This document shows, one piece after another, positions 39,709 through 40,702 of a DNA stretch of 40,702 nt (its first letter is position 1; every line of letters starts with the position of its first letter). The stretch comes from JBCFAY01 sp038562375 (GTDB lineage: Bacteria > Bacillota > Clostridia > Christensenellales > CAG-138). The position numbers and the translations under genes are program-made. The DNA lies in NCBI GenBank assembly GCA_038562375.1, contig JBCFAY010000028.1, forward strand, positions 1 through 40,702. The letters are read 5' to 3'. The notes below the pieces were generated by a model, which was not told the origin of the DNA, did not search any database, and saw only the letters and a list, made by a program, of their open reading frames with translations.

Positions 39709-40702
39709 TTGGAGCGAAACATCGTAATCGCCCTGAGGGGCGAAGGCGGCGGCGGTATCGCCCGTGTCGCGCAGAGCGGAACGAATACCAAGGCGTCGTT
39801 TTCCCTGCGATCCGGCATCGCTGGCGCGCTCAGCGCATACCTGATCGCCGGTTCGCGCGCGGTCGAGCTGCCGCTGAACAGGGATTTAAGCGGCATCCTG
39901 CCCCAAAAAATGGACGTCGACGGCGTCATCCTATGCAAAGCCGAGCGCGGCGGTTTAAAATTTCTGTACGAAGGCCGCGTCTTTTCAAAAGCGCCTGACT
40001 TCGAGCGCGTCAAGGAATCGCTGAGGCTCCGTTACCTCAGCAATCAGGCGGCGCAAAACGACGTTCGGGCGACTTTTGCCAACCAGCCCGAGGCAACGCA
40101 GTCGGAGACCGCGAAGGCAACACAGAATCAGCCCGCGAAGGTTTCGGCGGTGCAGGCTCCGCCCACGAAAGTCTCGGCGGCGCAGGAGACCGCGAAAAAA
40201 GCCGGGGCAACGCAGACCCAGCCCATAAAGGTCTCCGCCGCGCAGACCCAGCCGACGAAGGTTTCGGCGGCACAGGAGAGCGCAAAGGTCGGGGCAACGC
40301 AGAATCAGCCCATGAAGGTCTCCGCCGCGCAGACCCAGCCGACGAAGGTTTCGGCGGCGCAGGAGCCCGCCAAGGCCGGGGCAACGCAGACCCAGCCCAT
40401 AAAGGTCTCCGCCGCGCAGACCCAGCCGACGAAGGTGTCGGCGGTGCAGGCTCCGCCCACGAAAGTCTCGGCGGCGCAGGAGACCGCGAAAAAAGCCGGG
40501 GCAACGCAGACCCAGCCCATAAAGGTTTCCGCCGCGCAGACCCAACCGATGAAGGTTTCGGCGGCGCAGGCTCCGCCCACGAAAGTTTCGGCGGCACAGG
40601 AGCCCACCAAGGCCGGGGCAACGCAGACCCAGCCCATAAAGGTTTCCGCCGCGCAGACCCAACCGATGAAGGTTTCGGCGGCGCAGGCTCCGCCCATGAA
40701 AG
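39709..40702 (+). CDS. Unrecognised protein with a repetitive VSAAQ-rich region (3' end outside the window)
   Basis: The frame is open for 331 codons to the edge with no stop. The start is TTG at 39709-39711, with GGAGGG 6 bases upstream. Residues 1-115 form a non-repetitive domain (ERNIVIALRGEGGGGIARV, AYLIAGSRAVELPLNRDLSGILPQ, VDGVILCKAERGG). From about residue 120 a low-complexity region begins, in which a ten-residue unit of the form VSAAQ-TQ-P-T-K recurs, mixed with AGATQTQPIK-type units; it is rich in Ala, Gln, Lys and Pro and lacks aromatics. It is predicted to be an extended, basic, disordered stalk or linker. No signal peptide or membrane segment is obvious. Function unknown. Confidence 0.7.
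   Translation, partial: MERNIVIALRGEGGGGIARVAQSGTNTKASFSLRSGIAGALSAYLIAGSRAVELPLNRDLSGILPQKMDVDGVILCKAERGGLKFLYEGRVFSKAPDFERVKESLRLRYLSNQAAQNDVRATFANQPEATQSETAKATQNQPAKVSAVQAPPTKVSAAQETAKKAGATQTQPIKVSAAQTQPTKVSAAQESAKVGATQNQPMKVSAAQTQPTKVSAAQEPAKAGATQTQPIKVSAAQTQPTKVSAVQAPPTKVSAAQETAKKAGATQTQPIKVSAAQTQPMKVSAAQAPPTKVSAAQEPTKAGATQTQPIKVSAAQTQPMKVSAAQAPPMK
40120..40702 (+). repeat. In-frame tandem repeat array, about 30-base units
   Basis: Units such as AAGGTTTCGGCGGCGCAG with variable joiners recur at 30-, 57- and 60-base spacing to the end of the window. Synonymous differences (GTC/GTT, GCG/GCA) lie between units, and larger blocks of about 180 bases are themselves repeated (compare 40141-40260 with 40438-40560). 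Confidence 0.9.

Noticed and set aside
39985..40662. Minus-strand frames rich in Cys, Gly and Trp or Leu and Arg across the repeat array
   Set aside because: They mirror the repeats of the plus-strand protein. The plus frame has a ribosome binding site and a non-repetitive N-terminal domain.
40120..40702. Possible CRISPR array
   Set aside because: Units are in frame, coding, of variable joiner length and without unique spacers.

Overview
The window reads as chromosomal DNA of a G+C-rich, anaerobic, probably spore-forming member of the Clostridia; a Christensenellales-like lineage is a guess. The reasons are AGGAGG-type ribosome binding sites, clear TTGNNN-N16-18-TATAAT promoters, the Firmicutes gene orders yqhQ-prmC-prfA-ywlC-ywlE-rpiB and rpsF-ssb-rpsR, and a small DUF3787-like protein of the kind found on spores.

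The theme is anaerobic purine breakdown by selenium-dependent molybdenum hydroxylases. Left to right: a three-subunit molybdenum hydroxylase operon (37-3770, minus); a divergent ygeW / ygeY-hydA block (4068-7990); a translation and tRNA-modification operon (8072-13064, minus); a 600-base stretch rich in inverted repeats (13065-13690); rpsF-ssb-rpsR (13691-14692, minus); a ModE-like regulator (14816-15166, minus) facing a yqeC-yqeB-xdhC family-selD operon (15353-19405, plus); a cysteine desulfurase; a VOC protein behind a repeat-filled leader; yedE with a TusA-like protein and DUF3343 (21911-23416, minus); ade-xdhABC (23758-29171, minus); a purine-riboswitch-like leader in front of mocA-guaD (29392-31630, plus); an aconitase-like hydratase with icd (31706-35192, minus); malQ, a small spore-type protein and nadE (35682-39537, plus); and a repeat-rich protein that runs off the right edge.

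The parts fit together. Adenine deaminase and guanine deaminase feed hypoxanthine and xanthine to XdhABC. A second hydroxylase, hydantoinase HydA, the YgeY hydrolase and the YgeW carbamoyltransferase would act on later ring-opening products. YqeB, YqeC, the XdhC-family protein, MocA, SelD, the cysteine desulfurase, YedE, the TusA-like protein and DUF3343 would make and deliver the selenium- or sulfur-bearing molybdenum cofactor. ygeX, ygfK and ssnA of the E. coli cluster are not in the window.

The strongest new signals are regulatory. A tandem 48-base promoter unit between the ModE-like gene and yqeC carries a ModE-box-like inverted repeat in each copy, and a similar box covers the -10 of the yedE promoter. 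A guanine-type purine aptamer with an altered architecture precedes mocA-guaD. Several dispersed palindromes, two of which contain the stop codons of hydA and the cysteine desulfurase, mark the intergenic regions.
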